64,000 bases of DNA. It comes from UKL13-2 sp043744255. GTDB taxonomy: Bacteria > Pseudomonadota > Gammaproteobacteria > Burkholderiales > Usitatibacteraceae. The position numbers and the translations under genes were made by a program. The notes beneath the pieces are model-generated. The model ran no database searches and had not been told where the DNA came from. It saw only the letters and a program-made list of their open reading frames with translations. The DNA lies in assembly GCA_043744255.1 (NCBI GenBank), contig JAYTVA010000042.1, positions 1 through 64,000 of the forward strand, read 5' to 3'. Shown here piece after piece: positions 15,212-23,155 of the stretch; positions within the stretch are counted from its first letter, which is position 1, and each line of letters starts with the position of its first letter.

Positions 15212-17275
15212 ATGCCAACAGCCGCCAAAAAAAAATCTAAACGTACTGAACCCGCCACCACGGTCGCGCAAAAGCTCGCCAGCATTGGCCTCCGCAATGA
15301 TTGGGATTTTGCGCTGCATCTGCCGATGCGCTACGAAGACGAGACCCGCATCACCCATGTGCGCGACGCGCTGACTGGCGTGGCGTGTCAGGTCGAAGCG
15401 GAAATCATTCACGCCGAAGTCACCTATCGCCCGCGCCGCCAACTGGTGGTGCAAACCAAAGATGGCGAGGAGTTGCTGTACCTGCGCTTTCTGAATTTTT
15501 ACGGGAGTCAGCTCAAACAAATGGCGGTGGGCAAGCGTCTTCGGCTGTTTGGCGAAATTCGGCAGGGCTTTTTTGGCGCGGAAATGGTGCATCCGCGGTA
15601 TCGCATCGTGACCGCCGGCGACGCCGTGCCAGAAGCGCTCACGCCGGTGTACTCGACCACCGCAGGCGTGTCGCAAACGATGATTCGTCGCGCCATCGAC
15701 AAGGCGCTGGCGACACTCGCGCTGGACGATGCGTTACCTGAATCGTTGCGCGCAAGATTGCATCTCGAAGACTTCGGTCCTAGCGTGTTGACGCTGCATC
15801 GCCCACCGGCTGAGGCATCACAACACAGCCTGATCGAACGCACTCACCCGGCGTGGCGACGCATCAAATTTGACGAGCTATTAGCGCAACAACTGGCGAT
15901 GAAAAAAGCCCGCGCTGCACGCGATGCGAAATCCGCACCGCGCTTGATCGCGAAATCAAAACTTACCGCGCAATTACGTGAAGCCTTGCCGTTCGCATTA
16001 ACCAACGCACAGGTTCGCGCCAGCCAAGAAATTTCGGGCGACCTCGCGGCGCAACACCCGATGCAGCGCTTGTTGCAAGGCGATGTGGGCAGCGGCAAGA
16101 CGGTGGTGGCAGCCGTTGCTGCGGCACAGGCGATTGAAAATGGTTATCAGGCCGCGTTAATGGCACCAACAGAAATTTTGGCGGAACAACATTTTCGCAA
16201 GCTCTCGTCGATGTTGGTGCCACTGGGCGTGACCGTGACGTGGCTGACCGGCAGCTTGAAGGCCAAAGAAAAACGCGAGGCGATTGCGGAAATTGCTGCT
16301 GGCCATACCCAGCTCGCCATCGGCACGCACGCGTTGTTTCAGGACGGCGTGACGTTCGCGAATTTGGGGCTTGCGATCATTGATGAGCAGCATCGCTTCG
16401 GCGTGGGTCAGCGGCTTGCGTTGCGCGAGAAAGCCGCTGGCAATACCGGCCAAGAAGCGCATCAATTGATGATGTCCGCCACACCGATTCCACGCACGCT
16501 GTCGATGAGTTATTTCGCCGACCTTGATGTCTCGGTGATTGATGAGTTACCACCGGGACGCACACCGATTGTCACCAAGCTCATCAGCGATGCGCGCCGC
16601 GAGCAGGTGCTGGCGCGCATTCGCGATGCGTGTGAGGCTGGTGCGCAAGCCTACTGGGTGTGCCCGCTAATTGAAGAATCAGAAACGCTGCAATTACAAA
16701 CAGCGGTCGATACGTTTGCATCCATGCAGACGGATTTTCCAGATTTGAAAGTGGGTCTCGTGCACGGGCGCATGAAGCCCGCTGAAAAAAACGCGGTGAT
16801 GGCGCAATTTGTTGCCAATGAAATTCAGTTACTGGTCGCGACAACCGTGATCGAAGTGGGCGTGGATGTCGCGAACGCGACGCTGATGGTGATCGAACAC
16901 GCTGAGCGCATGGGGCTGTCGCAAATGCATCAGCTACGCGGACGGGTCGGGCGTGGCGCGAAAGAAAGTATGTGCATTTTGATGTTCCACAATCCACTCG
17001 GTGAAATCGCGCGCGCACGCTTGAAAGTGATTTTTGAAAATACCGATGGCTTTGAAATCGCGCGCCAGGACTTGTTGTTGCGTGGGCCGGGAGAACATTT
17101 GGGCGCGCGGCAATCGGGCGCGCCGTTGCTGCGATTCGCCGATATTGAACGTGATATTGATTTGCTTGAAGCCGCGCGTGATGCGGCCACTATGCTGTTA
17201 AACGACAATGTGCCCGCTGCGGAAAAACACCTCACTCGTTGGCTGGGCTCGCGTCAACACTATTTGAAAGCATGA
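15212..17275 (+). CDS. recG: ATP-dependent DNA helicase RecG
   Basis: A 687-residue superfamily 2 helicase that remodels stalled replication forks and Holliday junctions. The N-terminal wedge (OB fold) spans roughly residues 50-150 (VEAEIIHAEVTYRPRRQL). The helicase core has motif I LLQGDVGSGKT (near 290), motif II IIDEQHRFGVGQR (near 393), motif III MSATPIPRT, and motif VI QLRGRVGRGA. A C-terminal RecG motif region follows. Length is normal for the family. An initial Lys/Ala run (AAKKKSKR) precedes the wedge. It lies 33 bp after ridA with its own possible promoter. Confidence 0.97.
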   Translation: MPTAAKKKSKRTEPATTVAQKLASIGLRNDWDFALHLPMRYEDETRITHVRDALTGVACQVEAEIIHAEVTYRPRRQLVVQTKDGEELLYLRFLNFYGSQLKQMAVGKRLRLFGEIRQGFFGAEMVHPRYRIVTAGDAVPEALTPVYSTTAGVSQTMIRRAIDKALATLALDDALPESLRARLHLEDFGPSVLTLHRPPAEASQHSLIERTHPAWRRIKFDELLAQQLAMKKARAARDAKSAPRLIAKSKLTAQLREALPFALTNAQVRASQEISGDLAAQHPMQRLLQGDVGSGKTVVAAVAAAQAIENGYQAALMAPTEILAEQHFRKLSSMLVPLGVTVTWLTGSLKAKEKREAIAEIAAGHTQLAIGTHALFQDGVTFANLGLAIIDEQHRFGVGQRLALREKAAGNTGQEAHQLMMSATPIPRTLSMSYFADLDVSVIDELPPGRTPIVTKLISDARREQVLARIRDACEAGAQAYWVCPLIEESETLQLQTAVDTFASMQTDFPDLKVGLVHGRMKPAEKNAVMAQFVANEIQLLVATTVIEVGVDVANATLMVIEHAERMGLSQMHQLRGRVGRGAKESMCILMFHNPLGEIARARLKVIFENTDGFEIARQDLLLRGPGEHLGARQSGAPLLRFADIERDIDLLEAARDAATMLLNDNVPAAEKHLTRWLGSRQHYLKA

Positions 17276-17281
17276 GGACGC

Positions 17282-17947
17282 ATGAGGACGTTAAGGCACA
17301 TGCGTCAACGAATCAAAATCTGCTGCATTTCCAGCGTAGAAGAGGCTCTACTTGCCATCGCCGCAGGCGCATCGGCGCTGGGGCTCGTTTCTGCCATGCC
17401 GAGTGGGCCGGGCGTGATTGACGAGGTATTGATCGCCGAAATTGCTGCGCGGGTGCCGCCAGGGATCGGCACTTTTCTCCTCACCAGTTTGCAGGCTGCC
17501 GATGCGATCATCGCGCAGCATCAAACTTGCCGCACCAATACCTTGCAACTGGTCGATCACGTACCACACGGCGAGTTGAGTCGGCTGCGCCGTGCGCTGC
17601 CCGGCATCGGTTTGGTACAAGTGATTCATGTGCATGGCGATGAATCGCTTGAGGAAGCACGTACTGCCGCGCCATTTGTCGATGCGCTGTTACTTGATTC
17701 GGGCAATCAAAAAATTGCCGTCAAGGAACTCGGGGGCACCGGTCGTACGCATGACTGGACGCTGAGCCGCAAGATTTGCGAATCCGTTGCGAAGCCCGTT
17801 TTTTTGGCTGGCGGCTTGCGCGCGAGCAATGCGCGCGAAGCGATTGCCGCCGTCTCGCCATTCGGCCTCGATATTTGCAGCGGCGTGCGCACAGACGGTA
17901 GACTCGATCCACAAAAACTGCGTGACTTTATGGCCGCCGCGGCATGA
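17282..17947 (+). CDS. Divergent phosphoribosylanthranilate isomerase (TrpF) paralogue
   Basis: A 221-residue TIM-barrel protein of the TrpF superfamily. The first strand RIKICCISSVEEAL keeps the catalytic-base cysteine of KICGI but changes the next Gly to Cys. The acid aspartate is present in DALLLDS, and GGTGRTHDW, FLAGGL and GLDICSGVRTDG match the phosphate-binding strands. The block that binds the anthranilate carboxylate in classical TrpF (K-S-x-R) is replaced by PSGPGVI, and VQLHG becomes LQLVD. True TrpF activity is therefore doubtful. The gene sits between recG and ubiA, not with trp genes, and overlaps ubiA by 4 bp. An alternative start is the ATG at 17300, which matches the usual length better. 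Confidence 0.8.
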   Translation: MRTLRHMRQRIKICCISSVEEALLAIAAGASALGLVSAMPSGPGVIDEVLIAEIAARVPPGIGTFLLTSLQAADAIIAQHQTCRTNTLQLVDHVPHGELSRLRRALPGIGLVQVIHVHGDESLEEARTAAPFVDALLLDSGNQKIAVKELGGTGRTHDWTLSRKICESVAKPVFLAGGLRASNAREAIAAVSPFGLDICSGVRTDGRLDPQKLRDFMAAAA

Positions 17948-18804
17948 TGGCGCGTTTGCGTCTTTACTTCCAGCTGGTGCGGCTCAACAAGCCCATCGGC
18001 ATTCTGTTGCTGCTATGGCCGACGCTGTGGGCACTGTGGATGGCGAGCGGCAGCGTGCCAGACTTGACGGTGCTGATCGTGTTTGTAGCCGGCACCGTGC
18101 TCATGCGCTCGGCGGGCTGCGCGATCAACGATTACGCCGATCGCAATTTTGACGCGCATGTGCAACGCACAGCGATGCGTCCACTCGCCGCAGGAAAAAT
18201 TTCAAGCAAGGAAGCGATCATGGTCGCGGTGGTGTTGGCGTTGATTGCGTTAGCACTGGTGATAGTTTTCCTCAACCGCCTCACGCTTACCCTCTCATTC
18301 GCCGCCGCCTTCATTGCCGCAAGCTACCCATACACCAAACGCTTTTTTGCGATGCCGCAAGCCTACCTCGGCATCGCGTTCGGCTTCGGTATTCCGATGG
18401 GATTCGCAGCAGTCATCAACACCGTACCGGCGCTCGCATGGTGGCTGCTCGCCGCCAATATTTGTTGGACGATTGCCTACGACACCGAATACGCGATGGT
18501 GGATCGCGATGACGATGTGAAGATCGGTATTCGCACCACGGCGCTGTTGTTCGGTCGCTTTGATGTGATCGCGGTGATGGCCTGTTACGCAGCGTTTTTT
18601 GCGCTGATGATGGTGATTGGGCGTATGCAGGGTTTTGGTTTCGCGTACTGGCTCGGGCTGGTGGTTGCGGCACTAATTGCGGTCTATCACTACACGCTGA
18701 TTCGCGGGCGTGATCGTGATGGTTGTTTTAAGGCGTTCTTGCACAACAATTGGCTGGGTGCGGCGGTGTTTTTGGGGATTGCGGTGGATACTGGGTTTCG
18801 TTGA
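17944..18804 (+). CDS. ubiA: 4-hydroxybenzoate polyprenyltransferase
   Basis: A 286-residue integral membrane prenyltransferase that attaches the polyprenyl tail to 4-hydroxybenzoate in ubiquinone synthesis. Two Asp-rich motifs are visible: NDYADRNFDAHV (about residues 60-71) and DTEYAMVDRDDD (about 180-191), both of which bind the Mg-diphosphate. LNKPIGILLLLWPTLWAL near the start and RPLAAG after the first motif are typical. Several hydrophobic helices cover the rest. The ATG overlaps the previous stop; a second ATG at 17947 is possible. Confidence 0.96.
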   Translation: MMARLRLYFQLVRLNKPIGILLLLWPTLWALWMASGSVPDLTVLIVFVAGTVLMRSAGCAINDYADRNFDAHVQRTAMRPLAAGKISSKEAIMVAVVLALIALALVIVFLNRLTLTLSFAAAFIAASYPYTKRFFAMPQAYLGIAFGFGIPMGFAAVINTVPALAWWLLAANICWTIAYDTEYAMVDRDDDVKIGIRTTALLFGRFDVIAVMACYAAFFALMMVIGRMQGFGFAYWLGLVVAALIAVYHYTLIRGRDRDGCFKAFLHNNWLGAAVFLGIAVDTGFR

Positions 18805-18872
18805 ATCTGTTGATGGTAGGCAAACGTACATTGCCGTGCTGTTTTATTTTCACACCCTCAGAAGGAGTCACC

Positions 18873-19319
18873 ATGAAAAAATTGTTCGCCCTACTCATGT
18901 TCCCCCTTGCACTCGCATGCACCAGTGCGTTCGCCCAAACCAACGGCCTAGTCGCCAAGCCCAGCAAGTATTCGGTGACTGACACGATGGATCGTTTAGA
19001 AAAAATCGTCAAGGCAAAAGGCGTCACCGTTTTCGCGCGTATCGACCACGCCGGTGAAGCCGAAAAAGCGGGCATGAAAATGCGCCCCACGCAATTGCTC
19101 ATCATCGGTAACCCCAAAGCAGGCACGCCGGTAATGAACGCTTCACCATCGGCCGCGATTGATTTGCCGTTGAAAGCGTTGGCGTGGGAAGACGCGAGCG
19201 GCAAGGTTTGGCTGGGCTACAACAGCGCCGATTATTTGAAGCAACGCCACAACATTCCTGATGAGTTGGTGAAGAACGTGGGCGCGATTGCGGGGTTGGT
19301 GGATGCGGCGTTGGAGTGA
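18873..19319 (+). CDS. Secreted DUF302 protein
   Basis: A 148-residue protein with a Sec signal peptide (MKKLFALLMF...SAFA, cleavage before QT) and a DUF302 domain: SVTDTMDRLEKIVKAKGVTVFARIDHAGEAEKAGM, LLIIGNPKAGTPVM, IDLPLKALAWED and GKVWLGYN. DUF302 is a small alpha-beta domain of unknown function, often periplasmic and linked to redox or envelope stress. GAAGGAG lies 7 nt before the ATG at 18873. It is a single-gene unit whose 3' end faces the convergent ATPase, with a palindromic element between. Confidence 0.9.
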   Translation: MKKLFALLMFPLALACTSAFAQTNGLVAKPSKYSVTDTMDRLEKIVKAKGVTVFARIDHAGEAEKAGMKMRPTQLLIIGNPKAGTPVMNASPSAAIDLPLKALAWEDASGKVWLGYNSADYLKQRHNIPDELVKNVGAIAGLVDAALE

Positions 19320-19320
19320 T

Positions 19321-19352
19321 GAAACACTAGGCGGGGCGCGGAGTTTTGGGCT
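19321..19352. repeat. Dispersed palindromic element, copy 4
   Basis: GAAACACTAGGCGGGGCGCGGAGTTTTGGGC is a diverged copy of the GAAACGCC...GGCGTTTC element. It begins 2 bp after the DUF302 stop and ends 18 bp before the stop of the convergent ATPase gene. Confidence 0.55.
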
Positions 19353-19369
19353 TTTCGTATCGACATACT

Positions 19370-20554
19370 CTACACGTCGAGCTTGTTCAGCCACCCCGCA
19401 GCATCGCGCACTTTTACGCGACCGCGATCCTGCTCGGCGCGCAACTCGCGCACTACTTGCACCGCTTCGGCGTCGGCAAATTGCATCGCGAATCGAACTA
19501 GCGCGGGGTGCGGTTTCGCATCGCTCAACTTGCATTCAATCAAGTGTGTGAGAGTTGGGGTGCTTGGCGATGAATCGCTGAGGCAAAAATCCACCTCCGC
19601 GCCATCCTTGGTGCGCAAGTAATGCAGATCTACTTGCTTGCCTAGGGCATCCTGTTGCCAGTGCACATTTTTGAGCAGGTGACAGGCGACGAGATTTTCA
19701 AACTTCGCGCCATCGTCACCTTGCACCAAGCCCGTATCAAAAAAATATACTTTGGGTTGCTGCAAGGTGGCGCGCGTGATGTTGCGATGCCACGGACGCA
19801 CGGTGAAGACGATAAATAGCGCTTCCAAAATATCCAAGTATTTGCTCAACGTTTTTGGCGACACGCCCATGTCGCGGCTGATCGCGGCAATCGAAAGTGG
19901 TGAGCCTACGCGGCTGCGCAACGCTTCTGCGAACACGCGCATCGCGTTCACTTCTTGCAGGTGAGAAAACTCCAGCACGTCTTCACGCACGAGCGCGCTG
20001 AAATACGCCGTCCGCCAGCGTTGCGCGGTGTTATCGTCTTCCGCCAAGCAGGGCTCTGGAAAGCCACCGCGTTGCAGCAAGCGTGTGAGCGCGGCCGCAG
20101 GCGATGCACTCGCTTGCTCGACCGACTCCCGCACCGAAATTGGATGCAGGCGTAGTTGGTAAAAACGGCCGGCCAATGATTCGCCCGCTTGTCGAAAAGT
20201 ATCCATACGCGCATTACCAGTGACGAGTAGCTGTTGTGCGGTCAGTATTGCCTCGCGACCTGCGGGTGAGCTCAGGTGCAGCGTGCGACCGTCGTACACG
20301 CCCTTGAGCCAACTCTTCCAGTCATCCATCTTGTGAATTTCATCGAGCACCAGCAGTGGGCTCTCCTTGCTCCACGACTGCGCGCGCAAAATTTCTCGAT
20401 GTGCGGGGATGTCGTAATTCAAGTACGTCGCGCCGACCTGCTCACCCATCAATAGCTGACTCAAGGTAGTTTTTCCGACCTGCCGAGGGCCAGTCAGAAT
20501 AACCATTTTTTTGGCGAGGTCGGCACGGACGCGGTGATCTAAATAGCGTTTCAT
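19370..20554 (-). CDS. AAA/DUF4143-family ATPase
   Basis: A 394-residue member of the archaeal-type ATPase family with a C-terminal DUF4143 domain. Walker A is LTGPRQVGKTTLSQLL (about residues 20-35), Walker B is LLVLDEIHKMDDWKSWLKG (about 67-85), and GNARMDTFRQAGESLAGRF is the sensor/Arg region. A winged-helix stretch (SIAAISRDMGVSPKTLSKYLDIL) and the DUF4143 nuclease-like fold (KVYFFDTGLVQ, FENLVACHLLK, VDFCL) follow. The function of the family is unknown; it is scattered in accessory regions and spreads horizontally. It stands alone, next to toxin-antitoxin remnants. Confidence 0.92.
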   Translation of the reverse strand: MKRYLDHRVRADLAKKMVILTGPRQVGKTTLSQLLMGEQVGATYLNYDIPAHREILRAQSWSKESPLLVLDEIHKMDDWKSWLKGVYDGRTLHLSSPAGREAILTAQQLLVTGNARMDTFRQAGESLAGRFYQLRLHPISVRESVEQASASPAAALTRLLQRGGFPEPCLAEDDNTAQRWRTAYFSALVREDVLEFSHLQEVNAMRVFAEALRSRVGSPLSIAAISRDMGVSPKTLSKYLDILEALFIVFTVRPWHRNITRATLQQPKVYFFDTGLVQGDDGAKFENLVACHLLKNVHWQQDALGKQVDLHYLRTKDGAEVDFCLSDSSPSTPTLTHLIECKLSDAKPHPALVRFAMQFADAEAVQVVRELRAEQDRGRVKVRDAAGWLNKLDV

Positions 20555-20752
20555 GCGACTATTTTAACCATGTTTCCACAAAAGCCGCGACTTATATGGA
20601 ATGTTGTGCTAATTAGTCGGAAAATACGAGGTTCACCCTATAGATTTTTTGTGACTACCAGCAGGACGATGGCAACGCAATTCGGTGTCTTTACGCGCGA
20701 ATGGCGATTAGGATAGGACGACAACAGGAAAACATGCTCAAGGAGCAACGCG

Positions 20753-20851
20753 ATGAAATCTGAATACGATCTTTCAAAAATGAAGGCGCGCAAAAATCCG
20801 TATGCGTCCAAACTCAAAAAAATTAGGCGCTACGACCCAGCGAGAAAGTGA
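20753..20851 (+). pseudogene. Truncated CopG/BrnA-like antitoxin remnant
   Basis: A 32-codon frame encodes MKSEYDLSKMKARKNPYASK and ends soon after. This N-terminus is typical of CopG/BrnA-type antitoxins (EYDFSKMK, RKNPYA), which normally continue for 40-60 more residues with a ribbon-helix-helix domain. Here the frame turns to KKIRRYDPARK and stops. AAGGAG lies 8 nt before the ATG, so it may still be translated. No toxin gene is found upstream in 20555-20752. It is too short for usual gene prediction. Confidence 0.65.
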
Positions 20852-20987
20852 TCGGCGATTCCGACGACGCTGATAGCAGAAGCACTGCAACGCCTTCACC
20901 ACGCACAACAAAGACATAGCGCTCGCCGTTGGTGTCATCCATCGTCGTCAACAATTCACCGGGCGAATCGGGATTGAGTCTTGATAG

Positions 20988-21236
20988 CTATTCGACAAAT
21001 CGGTCGATGAAAGCTTGCGCCACAGCATCGTTGTGCGCGTCGATATTTTCTGGCACCACAAACTGACCGGCTGCGACGCCGATACGCTTTTGCACCGACG
21101 ACGTTTCAATAGCCACCAGTTTGGCGGCCGGACGACCGTTACGCGCAATGACGATTTCGTGCTCCTCGCCGCGCTCGATTGCTTCCTCCAAACGTGAGAG
21201 AGATGATTCGGCTTCGAGCAGATTGACTGAACGCAT
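20988..21236 (-). CDS. Phd/YefM-family antitoxin, orphan
   Basis: An 82-residue protein with the Phd/YefM pattern: VNLLEAESSLSRLEEAIERGEE at the N-terminus (DNA-binding part), IVIARNGRPAAKLVAIE in the middle, and a C-terminal tail that would neutralise a toxin. GGAGG lies 5-6 nt before the ATG at 21236. No VapC, Doc or RelE toxin follows: after the TAG stop the same frame stays open for 54 more codons, to 20823, without recognisable similarity. Either the toxin has been lost or the tail has been cut by a nonsense change. Confidence 0.82.
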   Translation of the reverse strand: MRSVNLLEAESSLSRLEEAIERGEEHEIVIARNGRPAAKLVAIETSSVQKRIGVAAGQFVVPENIDAHNDAVAQAFIDRFVE

Positions 21237-21445
21237 AGCGCCTCCAAAAACGTTGCCTCGCCTAGACGACGCAGGTACGCAAACCATACAAAAATCCTGC
21301 AGTCGTTTCGACCAAGTGCCGTATTGCAGCGATGTCACGAGCAGTCAGTGTACCATCGCCAAACTCAAGCAATGACGGGGCTTTCCGAGCACTTTCCGGC
21401 CAAGTTTTTTCACTCTAGTAGCGCAACAGTGCTACATTTAGCTCC

Positions 21446-22039
21446 ATGAACGACCCCCGCATCGACGCCTATATCGAAAAATCCGCCCCCTTCGCGCAGC
21501 CGATCCTGCGGCACGTCCGCGCGGCGGTGCATAAGGCTTGCCCTGCGGTTCAGGAGACGATCAAGTGGGGGTTTCCGCACTTTGAGTATCACGGGATTCT
21601 GTGCAGCATGGCGGCGTTTAAGGCGCATTGTGCGGTGTCGTTTTGGAAGGGTGATCTGCTTGCAATTGCGAATAAATCGGATGCGGCGATGGGGCAATTT
21701 GGGCGGCTGACTTCCATCGCGGAGTTGCCGAATGCGCGGGAGTTTGCCCAGTTGATTCGTGCGGCGATGAAGCTCAATGAGGCTGGTGCGGTGGCGCCTG
21801 CGCGGCCAAAGCTTTCTGGTGCGGAGTGCGAGTTGGTGGCGCCTGCGGTGTTGCTGGCGGCGTTGAAGAAAAACAAGGCTGCGGCGGCGACGTTTGCAGG
21901 GTTTAGTTATTCGAACAAGAAAGAGTATGCGCAGTGGATTGTTGAGGCGAAGACGGGCGTTACTCGGGACAAGCGGTTGCAGCAGGCGGTGGAGTGGCTG
22001 GCTGAGGGGAAGATTAAAAATTGGAAGTACGTGCGGTGA
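21446..22039 (+). CDS. DUF1801/YdeI-family protein
   Basis: A 197-residue protein with a DUF1801 (YdhG-like) N-terminal part (RIDAYIEKSAPFAQPILRHVR, VQETIKWGFPHFEYHG, CAVSFWKGD) and a C-terminal YdeI/OmpD-associated domain (LLAALKKNKAAAATFAGFSYSNKKEYAQWIVEAKT, followed by KRLQQAVEWLAEGK). The fold resembles frataxin/SRPBCC-like small domains; the biochemical role is unclear, with links to stress and envelope phenotypes. TACATT lies 13 nt upstream of the ATG with no Shine-Dalgarno, so leaderless expression is possible. It faces parB tail to tail across two palindromic repeats. Confidence 0.88.
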   Translation: MNDPRIDAYIEKSAPFAQPILRHVRAAVHKACPAVQETIKWGFPHFEYHGILCSMAAFKAHCAVSFWKGDLLAIANKSDAAMGQFGRLTSIAELPNAREFAQLIRAAMKLNEAGAVAPARPKLSGAECELVAPAVLLAALKKNKAAAATFAGFSYSNKKEYAQWIVEAKTGVTRDKRLQQAVEWLAEGKIKNWKYVR

Positions 22040-22094
22040 CGCCGGTGTCGGGTGGGTGTGCAAGCCGACCTACTGGCGTGAACGGTAGGGTGTC

Positions 22095-22144
22095 GTAGGA
22101 TGGGTGGAGCGAAGCGACGGGGTGGCCTAGGGCCATACCCATCA
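22095..22144. repeat. GTAGGATGGGTGGAGCGAAGC-type palindromic repeat, copy 2
   Basis: GTAGGATGGGTGGAGCGAAGC opens the copy, and ATACCCATCACTCC closes it after a 20-bp insert that contains GGCCTAGGGCC, itself palindromic. It is the second copy of the 2880-2914 element, in the intergenic space between the YdeI-like gene and parB. Confidence 0.65.
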
Positions 22145-22195
22145 CTCCACACTTTGTCACAGAGACGGTTTTTCCTTCAAGTCAGTGGAACGGCG

Positions 22196-22255
22196 GACTG
22201 GGTCCCGGCGAGGTGACGTAACATCGCCGGGATGACGGGCATTTAGCACCCAGTC
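22196..22255. repeat. Nested palindrome at the YdeI/parB convergent end
   Basis: The outer arms GACTGGGT (22196-22203) and ACCCAGTC (22248-22255) enclose inner arms CCCGGCGA (22204-22211) and TCGCCGGG (22224-22231). The structure ends 10 bp before the parB stop. It could act as a terminator without a U-run or be a dispersed palindromic repeat. Confidence 0.6.
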
Positions 22256-22265
22256 TGGCGACGCA

Positions 22266-23123
22266 CTACTTCAACTTCGTCCGCTCCAAAATCCCATCAA
22301 GATGTTCGTAATCCAAAAACTCAATCGTCAGGGTGCCGCGCCCTTTGGCGTTGGCGACTAGCGTGACGCGGGTGCCTAATTTTTCGGCGAGGTCAGTTTC
22401 TAAACGGCGGGTATCGGCGTCGCTGGTGATGGAGGTCTTGCTACTTTTGGGTGGCGCGCTTTCGGCTTTGACTAAGCGCTCGGCATCGCGCACGCTAAGA
22501 TTTTTGTGGACGATTTGATGGGCGAGTTCAACTTGGCGGGATTTTACCAACGACAACAGCGAGCGCGCGTGCCCCATGTCGAGCTTGGCTTCCATGACCA
22601 TGTCTTGCACGGGTTTGGCGAGTTCTAACAGGCGCAGTAGATTGGTGACGGCGGTGCGCGAACGACCGACGGCATCGGCCGCTTGCTCGTGGGTGAGTTT
22701 GAATTCGGTAATCAAGCGCTGAATACCAGCGGCTTCTTCCATCACGTTTAGGTCTTCGCGCTGGATGTTTTCGATGAGGCCAATACCGAGTGCGGCATCG
22801 TCCGCGATCTCGCGCACCAACACGGGTACCCTCGCGAGACCGGCTATCTGCGCGGCTCTCCAGCGTCTTTCGCCGGCAACGATTTCAAATTTGCCGCCCG
22901 CCACTTCGCGCGCGAGGATCGGTTGCACGATGCCGCGTTGTTTGATCGACTGCGCTAATTCCTGCAACGCGGTTTGATCCATGCGCGTGCGCGGTTGGTA
23001 TTTGCCGGGCTTGAGATCGCTGACGGCGAGTTCGCGTAGCGTGTCCGGCTTGGCACTGGCGTCGGGTTTTCCGCCGCCGAGCAGCGCATCGAGGCCGCGG
23101 CCTAGTCCCTTGGATTTCATCAT
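22266..23123 (-). CDS. parB: Chromosome-partitioning protein ParB
   Basis: A 285-residue ParB/Spo0J protein. The N-terminus KSKGLGRGLDALLG is typical of chromosomal ParB. The CTPase/ParB-N domain contains KPGKYQPRTRMDQ and GERRWRAAQIAGLARVPVLVREI (the arginine patch), followed by LIENIQREDLNVMEEA and an HTH that binds parS (LTHEQAADAVGRSRTAVTNLLRLLEL). A C-terminal dimerisation domain ends the protein. Two ATG codons (23123 and 23120) can start it; neither has a clear Shine-Dalgarno. Unusually, parA is not adjacent; the gene follows ntrX by 32 bp. No perfect parS site was seen by eye in the window. Confidence 0.95.
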   Translation of the reverse strand: MMKSKGLGRGLDALLGGGKPDASAKPDTLRELAVSDLKPGKYQPRTRMDQTALQELAQSIKQRGIVQPILAREVAGGKFEIVAGERRWRAAQIAGLARVPVLVREIADDAALGIGLIENIQREDLNVMEEAAGIQRLITEFKLTHEQAADAVGRSRTAVTNLLRLLELAKPVQDMVMEAKLDMGHARSLLSLVKSRQVELAHQIVHKNLSVRDAERLVKAESAPPKSSKTSITSDADTRRLETDLAEKLGTRVTLVANAKGRGTLTIEFLDYEHLDGILERTKLK

Positions 23124-23155
23124 GGTTGGTATCGAAAAAAATGTTGGCCGCGAGA

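Noticed and set aside
20823..20942. 39-codon minus-strand frame after the antitoxin as a toxin gene
   Set aside because: No ribosome site and no toxin-family motif; kept only as an in-frame continuation worth checking.
22266..23123. parS sites near parB
   Set aside because: I looked for the TGTTTCACGTGAAACA consensus by eye and saw no convincing match; a computed search would be decisive.
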